In this document: piece after piece, positions 36,101 to 48,989 of the stretch | How the letters are laid out: each line of letters begins with the position of its first letter | How positions within the stretch are numbered: the first letter of the stretch is position 1 | Assembly: GCA_014218235.1 (NCBI GenBank) | Contig: CM024759.1 | Coordinates: forward strand, 4,418,712 to 4,482,711 | Reading direction: 5' to 3' | Length of the DNA stretch: 64,000 bases | From: Colocasia esculenta | Lineage: Eukaryota; Streptophyta; Magnoliopsida; Alismatales; Araceae | The notes under the pieces: generated by a model | The model's input: only the letters and a program-made list of their open reading frames with translations | What the model was told of the DNA's origin: nothing | Database searches by the model: none | Made by a program: the position numbers and the translations under genes

Positions 36101-36686
36101 CGATCCATGCATCAAAATAAGGTGGGATCTCCCTACCTTCACGAAGAACGTGTAAACCAAGCACGACACAGCGTCTCCCCCGCTCCACGCGACGTCCTCA
36201 CGGCGAGGGCACACCAAAAACTCCTCTGGAACCCCCGAATCGCCCGGAAGCCGCCGCAGCAGCTCCCCCTGGCCGAGCAGAGCTTGCCACAGCACTGTCC
36301 GGCCAAAACCTCTTAAAAACGCACAGCGGTTGAGAACGCGACGTAGCCCTACATCGCGACCTGATCGCGACGTAGGTGGCCGTTGCCTTCTCCAACCTGA
36401 CGTCAGCAGGCCGCCCAGCGCGCGACATGCGGCGTGCATGCAGACGTCGACTGCTCAACGGCGGTAACAAGAACGCGACCCTCAGGGCCGTCGCATTCAT
36501 AACGCGACGCAGCTCCTTGTCGCATTCACAGGCAGAAAACCTATGAGCGCTTCGGGCCCAATCTGACGGCCCACCAAGCCTCACAACTCGGGTGTACACG
36601 TAAAACACAGTCAAATAGGCCACACACTGGCCACCAAACCCGCTAAACATGGATCCACGAAGATCAGAAAAACGCGTGATGTTACA
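33118..36686 (-). mobile_element. Solo LTR of the E3/E1 superfamily, TSD ACAAC
   Basis: The edges are TATAACGACCC (33118; terminal TG decayed) and GTGATGTTACA (36686), flanked by ACAAC (33113-33117 and 36687-36691). It aligns with the E3 LTR (44335-47212) near both ends: the GCCTCCCGCGATCGGA block at 33163-33200, and TCGCGAC clusters at 35750-35945 and 36335-36530. A foreign insertion occupies about 33399-34060. No primer-binding site adjoins. The ORFs at 34285-34761 and 35747-36650 have no protein similarity I recognise. Confidence 0.87.
33399..34060. mobile_element. Insertion in the solo LTR: hAT-type end plus unknown cargo
   Basis: The left edge is TAGGGGTGTAAACGAGCC, a hAT-type terminus, followed by GAGTCGAGC-type subterminal words. 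It interrupts LTR sequence that continues near 34070 by comparison with 44990-45060. The right terminus is not recognisable. 33735-34015 is a GC-rich island with overlapping open frames (33754-33972 minus and others), possibly a captured gene fragment. I recognise no product. Confidence 0.5.
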
Positions 36687-36739
36687 ACAACAAAAGCAAA
36701 CAACAAATTGTAAATCAGCAGCTCATTGCTTCGTACGGT

Positions 36740-36850
36740 CACAAATGAGAGGTACTAACTCAGTTGGTTGGACACTCCGTCGAGCACCCAGAGGTCAAGA
36801 GCTCAACTCCCAACAATACCAGATTTGTAAGGATTTGCCCCCACAATGTA
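36740..36850 (+). repeat. Probable tRNA-derived SINE head
   Basis: TAACTCAGTTGG resembles a Pol III box A, and GAGCTCAACTCC about 45 bases on resembles box B, in the layout of a degenerate tRNA. A functional tRNA is unlikely because the boxes are imperfect. It lies just outside the solo-LTR duplication. Confidence 0.4.
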
Positions 36851-36885
36851 ATAGACTATTATTTTAATAAATATATATAAGCATC

Positions 36886-37070
36886 GACTTCTGGTCGACG
36901 TGTAAAGATATAACATAAATAATAAAATTATATGTTAGTTTGAGCCATTAAAATAAACATATATAAGCATCTTCATCGTCTCACCCCATCAATCCGCCTA
37001 GGCTTAGGACTCAATTTAGATCTCATGATCAGATTTTGGGACTTCTATCGCTGAACGTCGACCAGAAGTC
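36886..37070. repeat. Inverted repeat with 16-bp perfect arms
   Basis: GACTTCTGGTCGACGT (36886-36901) and its exact reverse complement (37055-37070) flank about 150 bases. This could be a small transposon or a hairpin. No duplication was identified. Confidence 0.55.
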
Positions 37071-37616
37071 AGACCACCGAACGCAAATATCAAAAAAAAA
37101 TTATAGACTAGAGGGAAGCATCGATCTCAAGTGCATCAGCTAGACAAAAGTTTACTTGTGAAACTGAGCCTTAAGCCAAATTTGATTTCACTTATGATGG
37201 ACCAGCTTCGATGGGGTTACAAGTTTGACCATGCACTAACCAAGGTGTGGTAATACTGCAAAAAAGGCGCATCAAAGCCTCCAATTACGGTACCAGAGTT
37301 AGACCGGTAAATTTAATACGCACCACCGCTCACTATATGCAAATATCCATGTGACAGCAAAGTACCCAAAAAGAGTCCTCCTAGAGAGCCCAAAATGAAA
37401 TGACATCGATAAAAAAATAGGAGTAGCTTCACGCAGGCCCATTAAGTTGTTAGCATCAATTCCAGTTCACTGTGGTACTGTCCTCCGACAGCTTGAAGTT
37501 CCAGACACGTTAGAAGCCTTGCTCATATGTCTGAAAAGCGAAAGGAGGTGGGGGGTGGGAGAGTGCTGGCCTAAAAATTTGTCAAAAAAACCTCATTCCC
37601 AGAAATCCCAAAAGCA
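37071..37616. other. No gene seen
   Basis: Mixed sequence without a recognisable product. The plus-strand ORF at 37447-37716 has no family resemblance and runs into the repeat array. Confidence 0.5.
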
Positions 37617-38726
37617 CCCCTATAATGGGGGATATGGGGGCCTATTTATAGACAAATTCCCCTTCCCCCCTAACCAATGGACCCCTCCATCGGTTAACAG
37701 GATATCCCCTAACTGACGGGGGGTACCATCGGTTAGGGATGATACCCCTAACCGATGGACCCCTCCATCGGTTAAGAGGGATTCTCCCCCTAACCGATGG
37801 GGGGGGGGGGGGGGGGGGGGGTACCATCGGTTAGGGATGATACCCCTAACCGATGGAACCCTCCATCGGTTAAGGGGGATTCTCCGCCTAACCGATGGGG
37901 GGTACCATCGGTTAAGGGGGGCCCACCTCCCATGCGCCTTGTAAAGGTGGCAAACCCCTATAAAAGGGGATGCACCCCCATTGTAAAAGGGGTCCTTCTC
38001 CAAGCCCTTCCCCGGTTCCCTTGCTCCGATGTCAAAAAAAAAAAGAAAAAATCAAAGAAAAGAGCAAAAAGCTTTCTCTCTCTTCGAACCCCTCCATCGG
38101 TAAAGGGGGATTCTCCCCCTAACCGATGGGGGGTACCATCGGTTAGGGATGATACCCTTAACTGATGGACCCCTCCATCGATTAAGGGAGATTCTCCCCC
38201 TAACTGATGGGGGGTACCATCGGTTAAGAGGGGCCCACCTCCCATGCGCCTTGTAAAGGGGGCAAACCCCTATAAAAGGGGATGCACCCCCATTGTAAAA
38301 GGGGTCCTTCTCCAAGCCCTTCCTCGGTTCCCTTGCTTCGGTGTCAAAAAAAAGAAGGAAAAATTAAAGAAAATAGCAAAAAGCTCTCTCTCTCTCTCTT
38401 TCAAATCTCCCCACTTGCTTTTCAAGTTCCCCTGCTCGGTGTGAAAGTACCGGCCCTTCTCCTGCTCGGTAAGGAGCGTGGAACATCCAATAAACGCAAA
38501 GAAAAGGGAGATCGCCTCCATACGACATCGACTTCTCCTCCATCCCCTTCCATAGAGGGCTTCTCAAAGAAATCATAGTGTGATCCTTGCCCCCACATCG
38601 AGCAAGACTCTGTGGGGGTAATATCTTTCGGGTTTAAATACCTTCCATATCGAACAATACTCTATGGATATATGATATTTAAATATCTTTCGGGTTTAAA
38701 TATCTTTCGGGTAATACCTTCCATAT
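37617..38726. repeat. Inverted/direct array of CCATCGGTTA; LTR-like promoter blocks
   Basis: About seventeen copies of CCATCGGTTA or TAACCGATGG and near variants alternate in orientation (37688-38230). They sit within two direct copies of a larger block (about 37825-38090 and 38096-38390). Each block contains a TATAAAAGGGG box (37968 and 38271), a GC-rich leader and an A-rich tract. A G23 run is at 37799-37821. Beyond 38580, phrases such as TATCTTTCGGGTTTAAATA repeat. It looks like the promoter/leader part of a partly duplicated LTR. No edges were found. Confidence 0.6.
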
Positions 38727-39490
38727 CGACCTAAATGCGACCACTCGACCCGTCACCTTCTCAGTCAGAAACCCTACCTTACCGTTCTCACACAGAAACC
38801 ACCACAAACCTCCATTTCCATACATTCCAAACATTTACAAACCAACTATACTATGTAGGGAACACAAATACACATCCGTATCCAGTAATCACACTTAAAA
38901 TCCATCAAATAGTGCAATAAAAACAAGGAAAGTCCCTACCTTTGTGAAGAATGTGAAGAACAGCGATACCCCGGCATTTCCCCCGCTCCGTGCGATGTCC
39001 TCGAGACAAGACCACGTCAAAAACGACCCCAAATCGTCAGATTGCCCAAGAAACCTGCAAAACCTCCTCCTTTTAGCCGAATAGAGCTTACTGGAGCTCT
39101 ATTTGGCCAACCAAACTTAAAAACGCAACACAGTTGAGAACACGACGTACCCTCCCGTCTCGACAATAACGCGACGTAGGAGGCTGTCACCTTCTTACTG
39201 CCAACGTCAGCAAGATCGCCCGGTGCGCGATACATGGCGGCCATGCAGACGAAGACCGCTCCGTGGCGGCAACCTGAACGTGACACCCAGGACTGTCGCA
39301 TTCAGAACACGATGCCTCATCTTGTCGTGTTCACAACCAGAGAACCTGTGGGCTGTTTGGGCTAAAACCTTCAGCCCACAACACCCACACAATGCATGGA
39401 AGCCACAACCAAGGCTCAATGACCCCACATTGGTCATGAGCACCACACCAAAACTGCTAAAACACGGACCCAAAAAATCGCGCCGTTACA
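38727..39490 (-). mobile_element. Truncated 3' LTR of E3
   Basis: It aligns with 46487-47212 and ends GCCGTTACA at 39490, followed by the element's internal edge (TTACTATCACCTAAAAGG). The rest of the LTR has been replaced by the CCATCGGTTA array. Confidence 0.8.
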
Positions 39491-39599
39491 TTACTATCAC
39501 CTAAAAGGAATGTCGTCCTCGACATTCAGAACGAAACCACGGAAAGCTGGACTATCACCTAAAAAGGAATAAAACCATATATAGAACAAGTAGGATACT

Positions 39600-41419
39600 T
39601 GTAACGACCCAGAATCCGCATTACCAGTAACAACCAGTAACCCGAATTCTGACTCGCTAACCCACGAGACAAGCTCGGAAGGGTAGGAAGGAATGTTCGA
39701 GGAGACTATATATAAGAAGATACACACCATGTCAAGCTGTAAAATTCCACTATAAGAACATAACATGTACAACTCAGAGTCCGAGCAAAGTACAGAGTAC
39801 AGAAGTACAACAAAAAGTACTACTCATTGCAGCTAAGGAGCACCAACACCGGAGTGGCTAGACTCGCCTGGGACGGAAGTCGACGACGACCCACCTGAAA
39901 GGGAGGGGAGTGAGTCTCAAGATAGAGACCCAGTAGGGAAAAGTAACCCCACCGGCAACAGAACTAAAGTGCGGAAAGTAAAAACTGAAAGTAAGTACAC
40001 GTCGCACCACAACACAAAACTGTAAATCTCGCGGCTCAGTAGCACACACTCACACACACACAGTAAGTAGGACTCAGCTAGGGTCTGTGGCTTGGCGTCC
40101 CGTCACCACAGAGGCTCTCAACCCCAGCCACGTGTGCACACTACAGACGCTCTCTCTCGCGTCTGGTCCACGACCGGTTTTTCCCCTACGCTTGACCCTA
40201 GCGGTAGAGAAGGGGCTCCACGGAGACCGGCTCAAAACCACCACAAGGAGTACGCACAGGACAGAGTCTCACTCGGCGTCCTGGCTCACTAGCGGAGGAC
40301 AACCACACGCTAGTCATCTAGACGGAGTCGCACCCACGCCTAGATAACACAACAGAAACGGGCACGCGGTAACGCAACGCGCGTACAACAGACGGAACAC
40401 ACTCAATGCCTGAAACTCCGTACAGTAAGTGAACATCTCATGTCACAACTAATTACTCATATGCACAGGCGGAGTCACACTCTAAGCCTGGCCCACATGT
40501 GTAAACAGGACGGACATCACTTGTCAATCGCCTTGAAACACAAAACTCAAGTCTGCTGGGACACAGGATATTAACGGCCATATCGATTGCCGCCAATATG
40601 AAGTAAACGACATTCACCATGTCGTTAACCCTAACTCAACGGCAATCGACCTTGTCGTTTATATCACCCTTGAAGATCTCAACGTCAACAGATGTGGACG
40701 TTAACCTCTTCAGTCCCCTAAACCTAGAATAGCGCCAGATCAGTCCAGCTGGGCAGAATTACCCAACAGAACGCCGACTGATGGAGGGGAACACTTCCTC
40801 TCATCAAATTACACTACCAGAACTTCAGAAATAGGTGATCCAACCCTTGAATCACTCAGAACACCCAAAAATCCCGGCATGGTATAACCCAACCCTAAAG
40901 CACAATTTGCATACTAATTCACACAATTAAGCATGCTGGTTTGCTAAGGAGGGTTATAGGAGTTAAATCCCTACCTCAGAACGCTTTAACAACCCCCGAA
41001 CAGCCACTAATCGTGTCGGAACCCCCGAAGACTCCGCGCGAATCGCACCAAAACCTCGCGTTTCTCGCCCGATCAAGCACCGCCACGCGATCCAGGGCCT
41101 TCCCACAAGCTCTTATCAACCAACAGAAGCTTTGGAAATAGAGAAAAGCAAAGGTGGAGGGAAGGAGAGGAAAGGAGAAGAAAAGGGTTCTGCTCTCGGG
41201 CTGCCCTATTTCAACAGGCCCGACCAGTTGACGTCAACATCACTAGTCGCCTACTGAACCGCCAAATACTTGACGTCCACATCGCTTGTCGTTGAGTTCA
41301 ACAACAAACGTCCACAACGCTGGACGCCAACACAAAGTCAACGGCTAACCCCCTGGCCGTCAACCTCACAGAACCTCTACAAGACCCATTAAGGATCCGC
41401 TAAGACCCAAGACCTTACA
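39600..41419 (-). mobile_element. Solo LTR nested in E3, TSD ATACT
   Basis: TGTAACGACCCAG ... GACCTTACA with ATACT at 39595-39599 and 41420-41424. The outer parts resemble other LTRs here (for example GAGACCCAGTAGGG, a diverged form of the GACTGGCTCAGTAGGG stretch). The block 40560-41370 is rich in ACGTCAAC, GTCGTTAAC and CAACGGC words. ORFs inside are not recognisable. Confidence 0.87.
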
Positions 41420-41424
41420 ATACT

Positions 41425-44320
41425 CTTCCTCTGCACAGGCCTTTCAAATCATCGTGCACTAAGTAGTTCAATCTTTTCAATTTCTGCATCTGCTCTGCCT
41501 TTCCTTTCTCTTTCATTCATTCACAACTACTCTGCCCGATTACTGCACTCTGTTCTTTCTTTACCTTTTAATTGTAAGCGATTCTACCTTGCTGCTGGCG
41601 CTTTATCTCCTTGGACTCGACCTGCTTCCACAATTTTCTGACTGTGTTTGCAACATTTCCTTCTGGGTTGCTTTTCTTGCTCAAAACCTTTCACTTTACT
41701 CTACTACTTTTGGGTGCTCTGTCATGCTAAACCCTGCTTGAATTCTCGCATTCCTCGGTGCCATTTCATTATCTGCTTGTCACTGCCAACCGTTACTCTA
41801 CTTTATCTCTATTCTCATTCTCAACTGTTTATTTCTTGAAACACTTTACATTACCATCATTAAATTTCCTGCCTCTTTTTGCCATTCTGCACAAGCGGCC
41901 TTAACTCATATCTGATTAAGAACCTCTGCCTCTCCGCTCAACTGTGCACAAACCATAAACTTTCTTTTAAATTTCTGGTAACCTGTGAACATTAAATCTT
42001 TCTTGCTTTCCATGTTTCCGCTGCGCTACTCTGATTACATCGGATACTTTGTAAAACATTCCATAAGCTCTACTCTTTCTATTGCTTTCAATTACTTTCT
42101 ACTTACATTAACTCCAATTGGACTCAATTCTAACTTTTCTGGCTTGTCAAATCATCTTATTCATTCACTTAATACTGGAAGAAAATACTGGTATTTCTGA
42201 TATGCTTTTCTTATTATTTCTATTCTGGTTGTGCCATTTACTTAATTTATAAATTCTGCCATACCGCTATTAACATATCTTGCTTCAAGTCATATTCTCT
42301 AGGTGACATTACACTTCCCTTATCACATAATAAGACTGCTCAACTAACTCTGCTCATATTCTGTCTTCAACTATATCTGTGCCATACTGAATCCTGAATC
42401 CTGAATCCTGTCATATTGCTACTGACATACTTTACCTTTTATATACTTTTCTTACTTCAATTAAAATTCTCTAACTGACTCAATAAATCAAATTCATAAT
42501 TTTCCAAAATATCCGTTCTCATTGCTGTGACACTACACTTTCTTATCGGGAAATAAAACTGTTTAACTAACCCTGCACGCATTCCATCTTTAACTTTACT
42601 AAACTTTTCCTCAATCAGATACCATTTGATCCTAAACTTTTCACTGTTTAACTGGTCACACTTTTCTTTTCTATACTTAATAATCCCAATTTCTATACAT
42701 TCTTTGCTCTTTCTATTCTTATTCTGCCATACCTTAATCGACTCGCTATTCTTTAACCGGTCTGCTGTGACTTTTACATTAAACTCTGAAAATATCTTTA
42801 TAACAAAACTCATCTGGATCACTTTATTGTATACTACTACATAAATTCTTACTGCTCATTTCTTGATTCATCTGACTATCGTTGTTCTGTAATCTGCCAC
42901 ATTCTTTATTCATCTGGTCATTAATACTGAACTTTAAGTTTACTGCCAACCACATAATACCATTTCTGCAAAATATTCCTATTAATTATTCTGTTAATTG
43001 GCTAATCTCACTGTACCATTTACACTGCAATCCTTTCGGATATACAATCATCTTTCACTAAAATGCTGCCATAGCCTGAATCTGGAACCGATCTCTTTAA
43101 GTATAATTGCTTGCTCTGCCTGATTCTTTTACTCCACATTACTGCTTTATTCTCAAATACCAAAAATACCACTATTATAGCATATTCACTATTATTCATT
43201 CACAATATGCCTTGCTTTTCCTCTCAATTCAATTTTCTTTAACTGCTTCTCAATTGATTCATCTGTTTCTATTCTGACTTGCATAGCTCTAACTTATTCC
43301 AATCATTCATCACTTCAATCTCAATCTGTTTCTAACACAAACTTTACCTCTCTTTTTCCACAACCTATACACAACTGCTAAACATTACGAATCTTATCTT
43401 TAACACTGTAATTTTCTACAAATCATTTTGCAGAATTCTCACAAACGACCACTGACTAGGTAAACATCTCATTTGGGGAAGTCTCAGAAAATCTAACTGT
43501 ACACTAATCTTCCTTTACTCTCTCTTTACGCAACTGGTCACCTCGGCACATGCTTACATGAATCTCTATATCAAATTTCCCATTATCATCATTACTCATA
43601 ACAACACTATTCGCAAACTCTTTACTGCAACCATCTCTAATCACAGACACACTTAATCTGACTGCCACACATTACTGCTCCTCTGTTTATCACTACCTCA
43701 TCTCAAACTAAACTGCCTCACACAGTTATTCCAAACCTTCCATAACGCAAATCACATTATTATCTACACTGTTCCTTAACACTGATTAATACAGATCTCA
43801 AATACTACAGTTACTTCTGCTAATGTTTTCAACGACAATTCACATACTTAACAATCCTCATCACTCACTGGTCTGTTCCTCATTAATAACATTGTTTCAC
43901 TGCTTCTTTATCACATCATTACCCTCTACCTGTCTCTGCCAACTCTATATCAAATATCTTGCAAAAAATATATTTAGATCATATCCTTTCCAGAGCACAC
44001 TTTACCTTCTTGGAATAACACAATTGAATTCACTAATTCAGTCGATTACTGTAACTGAGAACCTTTAAACAATTATACCTTTACTGCAAATTGGCACACT
44101 AGTATAACCTCTCAACTTATACCACTAATCACATCATTTCTCTGCCCTTATTGACAACTTCCACGCTAACTAGCCATACATACAATTCACATATCAAAAA
44201 CTCACATGAAAACCGTACTAAAAATCACACAAAACCACAAACTTACTACCATCAGTGGACATTAAACCATGTCTTGGGACATTGTAACTTCAATGTCTTT
44301 TATATTCTAACTAGATCATT
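41425..44320 (-). other. E3 internal domain without coding capacity
   Basis: About 2.9 kb of pyrimidine-rich plus strand (purine-rich in the element's sense). The longest frame is 121 codons (42457-42822, minus), with no gag, protease or RT motif. This absence is why E3 is called non-autonomous. Confidence 0.65.
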
Positions 44321-44332
44321 GCTCTGATACCA
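44321..44332 (-). other. Primer-binding site of E3 (initiator tRNA-Met)
   Basis: TGGTATCAGAGC on the minus strand, two bases from the LTR edge TGTAACGG at 44335. Confidence 0.92.
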
Positions 44333-44334
44333 AC

Positions 44335-47212
44335 TGTAACGGCCCTGGATATTTATGCCCAATAAGGCTCCATATCCAAGTCCGCCTCCCGCGATCGGAT
44401 CGAAGTCTCGCAAGGGATAGCTCATACAAGTGTCTAGTAAGAATATAAAGGACAAACACAACAGTATAAGACAAAAAAGTACATGTGATCATATCTGTAT
44501 ATCACAATTTACAACTATCCCATACAGTATTACATGTCCAATAAAAGAGTACAACTACCTGGGGCATACCTTAAGGGAGCACAAGCTCACACACCACGAC
44601 TAACTCTACTACTGGTGGTACAAGTTTGCCACAACGTCTCCGCAAGCCATACAAATAGCAAGCCCTGAAAAGAACTGTAGGGGGGTGAGCCTCAACAAGT
44701 CACAGGCTCAGCAGGAACCTCCCAAAGCAACACAGGAAACTAAAGTGACCTCAACCCCAAAGGGTCTCACTGGCAACACCGATATCAAACCATATCATGC
44801 TTACCACAAAATGTGTTTAGCAACAACTAAACATAATCACATCAGCTAATATAAAAATCAAAAGGGGAGAGGTACAACAGGATTAGCACAGCACCACTAG
44901 TCCGCTCAACAATTGAATCGCCTAGGTCATAGACCTCACAGGCTAACTACAGTAACTGGTCGCCTAAGCCATAAGCCTCACAAGCCAACTACTGCCTAGG
45001 CTATAAGCTTCACAAGCAACCTAACTATAAAGGGTAATCGGACTGGTATCCGCAAGCCAATCCACCACACAATAAACCACAATCATAAACTTACCTGAAG
45101 AAGGGTAAAACACAACGTGTGGAAGGTCACACCACAGACCTCCACGGAACACAAGCCCACCTCAACACCTGAAGGGACTGGTTCACGACGTACCATAACA
45201 CAAAACTACCCACGAAGAGTACAGGTACCTACCTCCACGAGGTACCACAACGGAACTACAACCAGAACAATGCCACTACTAGGGCACACCACCACGGGCC
45301 AAATCTTAACCAACAAGTCACACACACCAATCATAACCAGTGGCAAAGCACGAGTCGGAAAGGAACGACGCCACCACACGGGAATGGACTACTGGTTCAT
45401 GGCGCCAGTATCCAACCCGGACAACACAGCACAAGAACTACCTCTCAGTCTTGCAGTCACGGACGTAAGGTCCAACTGCCGCTCCACAACCACAAAGTAA
45501 AGCCAAGGAACAGTGGAGACCAACCAACACAACACCTACAGACCACACACAACTGCAGGTATATGTCTGACAGCTTTAGGGACTCTGGCCTAAGCTCCCT
45601 AAAGTGATGCATTGGAAAACAGGACTAGCTGGGGCCCAATATGTCTGCTGGTGTCCGTAACCCCCAACTACGAGCGCACTACAAGCGACAAACACAAACT
45701 CTCACAAGTCGTTGTCCCACTGCCGTCTTTCCCTCAACCAGACGTACAACTCAAACATAGGAGTGAGGGTGTCCAGGAAGACGACACAGTCCTCTGTGGT
45801 ACACACCGTACCAGGATATGTCCCGAGCACAACATGCCTGGCTCACACAAAACCTGGGGTACCCGACTGGAAAGGCATTCTGGAATAGGTGCCGAACCAC
45901 CAAACTCGGCTAGCACACAAACCACGCCGATCACATAACACACTGATAAAACTCATATCATAATACATTAAACATAATCGACTAGTCATTGGTCACTACA
46001 TGACCTCCAAGCAAGAACACATTGATAAACACGAGATCCACATTATAACCTTGCCTATCCTTGACCATCTCATGGCCTCCATAGCAACACACCATAATGC
46101 GTACAACCACACTTACAATTCACATAACATTTATAACGTTCTTAACATAATTAACATAGCCAACAACATTACTTACTCATTAACCACCAACTATTCCATT
46201 AGCGTAAACATGCTTTACTAAGCTTTAATCAACTTAGAATGACTTAAAATACTTTAAAATGACCTGAGCTAGGTCCACACAGAAAAATCCTTGCCCAAGG
46301 CTCAACCATTTATTTCAGACAGAGGAACACGATGTAGGTCACTGTCACGATAAGAACGCGATAGCCCGACTAACCACGATCAAGCAACAGAACGCGACAA
46401 CATCTACTGTCGTGTTAAGAACGCGACGTCTCGACAAACCGTGTTCACAAACCAGAACGCGACAAGGCCAAATGTCACGACCTAAACGCAACCACCCGAC
46501 CCGTCGCCTTCTCAGTCAGAAACCCTACCTTACCGTTCTCACACAGAAACCACCACAAAACTCCATTTCCATGCATTCCAAACCTTTACAAACCAACTAT
46601 ACTATGTAGAGAACACAAATACACATCCATACCTAGTAATCACGCTTTAAATCCATCAAATAGTGCAATAAAAACAAGGAAAGTCCCTACCTTCATGAAG
46701 AATGCGAAGAATGGAGATACCCCGACATTTCCCTCGCTCCATGCGACGTCCTTGCAGCGAGACCACATCTAATCGCCCAAGAAAACCTCCTCCTCCTGGC
46801 CGAACAGAGCTTACTGGAGCTTTGTTTGGCCGACCAAACTTAAAAATGCAACACAGTTGAGAACGCGACGTACCCTTCTGACGCGACAATAACGCGGCGT
46901 AGGAGGCTGTCGCCTTCTTACTGCCATCGTCAGCAAGATCGCCCGGTGCGCGACATGCGGCGGCCATGCAGACAAAGACCGCTCCGTGGTGGCAACCTAA
47001 ACGCGACACCCAAGACCATCGCGTTCAGAACGCGACGCCTCATCTTGTCGTGTTCACAACCAGAGAACCTATGGGCTGTTTGGGCTAAACCTTCGGCCCA
47101 CAACACCCACACAACGCACAGAAGCCTCAACTAAGATTCAATGACCCCACATTGGTCATGAGCACCACACCAAAACTACTAAAACATAGACCCGAAAAAT
47201 CGTGCCGTTACA
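44335..47212 (-). mobile_element. 5' LTR of E3
   Basis: The edges TGTAACGGC and GCCGTTACA form a 9-bp inverted repeat. It shares the CGCGATCGGATCGAAG block (44380-44418) with the E1 LTR and two solo LTRs, and has GCGAC word clusters at 46330-46510 and 46860-47045. ORFs within (45117-45500, 45612-45938 and others) are not protein-like. Confidence 0.9.
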
Positions 47213-48989
47213 TAGAGAGAGGAAACCAGACAGAGATCGCAGCGCGTTACGCGTCTCCCTTCTCGATGTCCGTGCATATCGTCTTCCGACATCGTCTTCC
47301 TCCTCACACGTGGGATGACTTTCTTATTAGGTACACATCTCCAACAGATAGATCCATCATCATAGACAGATGTAGCAAACGAAATGTGCCTCAGATGAAG
47401 TAAAGTTGCAGACGAAGTCGGACCTTGCAGTCGAAGCTCTACCTGTAGACGAACCCAATCATATCATGCATTGCAGACGAAGCTTGGTCCTGCAGACTAT
47501 AAAGACTTTGTCTTGCAGACGAAGCTAGCCTTCGGCAGACTAAAGGCTTTGTCTTGCGGGCGAACCTGTCCTGCAGACTATAGAAACGAAGAGTAATACT
47601 TCTGCAATCTTGCCCAGTAAATTTCACTCTTCTCTTACAGAAATGAAGGAATGAATAATAGTAAGAACAAGGATTTAAACAAGTACTATATCATTTGTCC
47701 ATCCATTGCAATAAGTAGAACGTGAGTGTATGAGCAGCAGTTTAGAAGAAAACGACGAGACTTCACACGAGTGAGTGGCGTAAACAATTTATATATAGAA
47801 AACTTCAGACTCACCAATTTACATAACACTTTATCATATATACTTGTTTGCGTCATTCGTCGGAACTGCCTCATCTGATTCGACGAATACTCTGTACGTG
47901 TTAGAATCAGATATTCTATAGAATCCCATCATCTTCTTCAATTTTCTTTTCTTCTCCTCTTTTATTTAAAAAAGACCGATCCGTATATCGCTTAAATTAA
48001 AGAAGCCCTTTTTTCTTCTTTTTATTTTTCAAACAAGCTGCCAGGAGTTGGCGGGCAACACGTACGCAAACACAACAGCGAGTTATACCAAACCGACCAG
48101 TCTCAACTCAATCAATGAAGAGTCGAACAAAAATCTTATGAAACATTAACCCTCACGGGAGTCCCCAAAAAAAGTCTCCACCATCTGTTTACATTGGAGT
48201 TTGAAGAGAAGAAGCAAACCATCTATTCACATTAATATATTGATGAGCCCTCCTCCCTTTCCTTTTGTACCTCGATCGACACTTTGTATACCGCTGAAAG
48301 AAGAAATTACCTTTTTTTTTTTTAATTTCTTTGCCGCAAGAGATCTCCCGACAGATCATAGTACTCCTTGCATGCCACACCTACATATCAACAACACTAG
48401 TACTCCAATTATATATTAGTTAGACTGAATTAGTTCATGCTAAGCTTATTTTTGTCCTCAATTACGAGTAACACATTCGATCAATATATAGGAATTAACC
48501 ATGCACACTGGATCAATAAATAATGAAAGAACTCGTAAAAAAAAAGTGGGGTGAAATATGTGATATACAATTACGCTCAATGATACATAAATACAAACTG
48601 GCCGTTTTGAACTTAATTTGGTGCGCGCCCGCCTGCAAGAGACCCAAGGGGCAAAAGATTGTGCGTGTGTGTGTGTGATCTAGAGAGAGAGAGAGAGAGA
48701 GAGAGTAGTGTACGCAAATGCACTAGTCCGAAGTATGGAATAGATGACCTCTAGTGACGAAGAACCGTTGGCAGTTCTGCATAAAGTCAACGGTCTCAAC
48801 CGTCGGTTGTTTATTTGAGAATTGGCGACACATTAACCGTGGTCTAATATATAAAATTTATTTTCCAATTTATATTTTCTATTTTAACCATTGTTTAATA
48901 GTTATATTTTATTTTTTTATACTTTTTAGCGCGGCTTAATTCTCCAACCACGCGATATTTGAAATTTCGCCTCACCCTCGCCTTCGTCG
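47213..48989. other. Sparse sequence with a 42-bp repeat and a GA microsatellite
   Basis: 47405-47590 contains two good and several partial copies of a ~42-bp unit starting TTGCAGACGAAGCT (47471 and 47513). A (GA)n run is at 48682-48705. No gene is recognised; short ORFs lack any motif. Confidence 0.55.

Larger units (their letters stand above)
38727..47212 (-). mobile_element. E3: non-coding LTR retroelement (LARD-like), 3' LTR truncated
   Basis: Minus orientation: 5' LTR 44335-47212, initiator-Met primer-binding site 44321-44332, internal domain 44320 to about 39510, probable polypurine region near 39500-39530, and the first ~760 bases of the 3' LTR (39490 down to 38727). The internal domain has no gag or pol signature on either strand. 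It fits a large retrotransposon derivative mobilised in trans. Where they overlap, the LTRs differ by roughly 8% by eye, mostly transitions. A solo LTR (39600-41419) is nested inside. The duplication TAGAG (47213-47217) has lost its partner. Confidence 0.78.

Noticed and set aside
36740..36850. A functional tRNA gene
   Set aside because: Box A and box B are imperfect and I cannot draw a full cloverleaf, so it is kept only as a possible SINE head.
33118..47212. 33118-36686 and 44335-47212 as the two LTRs of one element
   Set aside because: 33118-36686 has its own perfect TSD (ACAAC), so it is a solo LTR. The true partner of 44335-47212 is the truncated copy ending at 39490 beside a polypurine-like edge.
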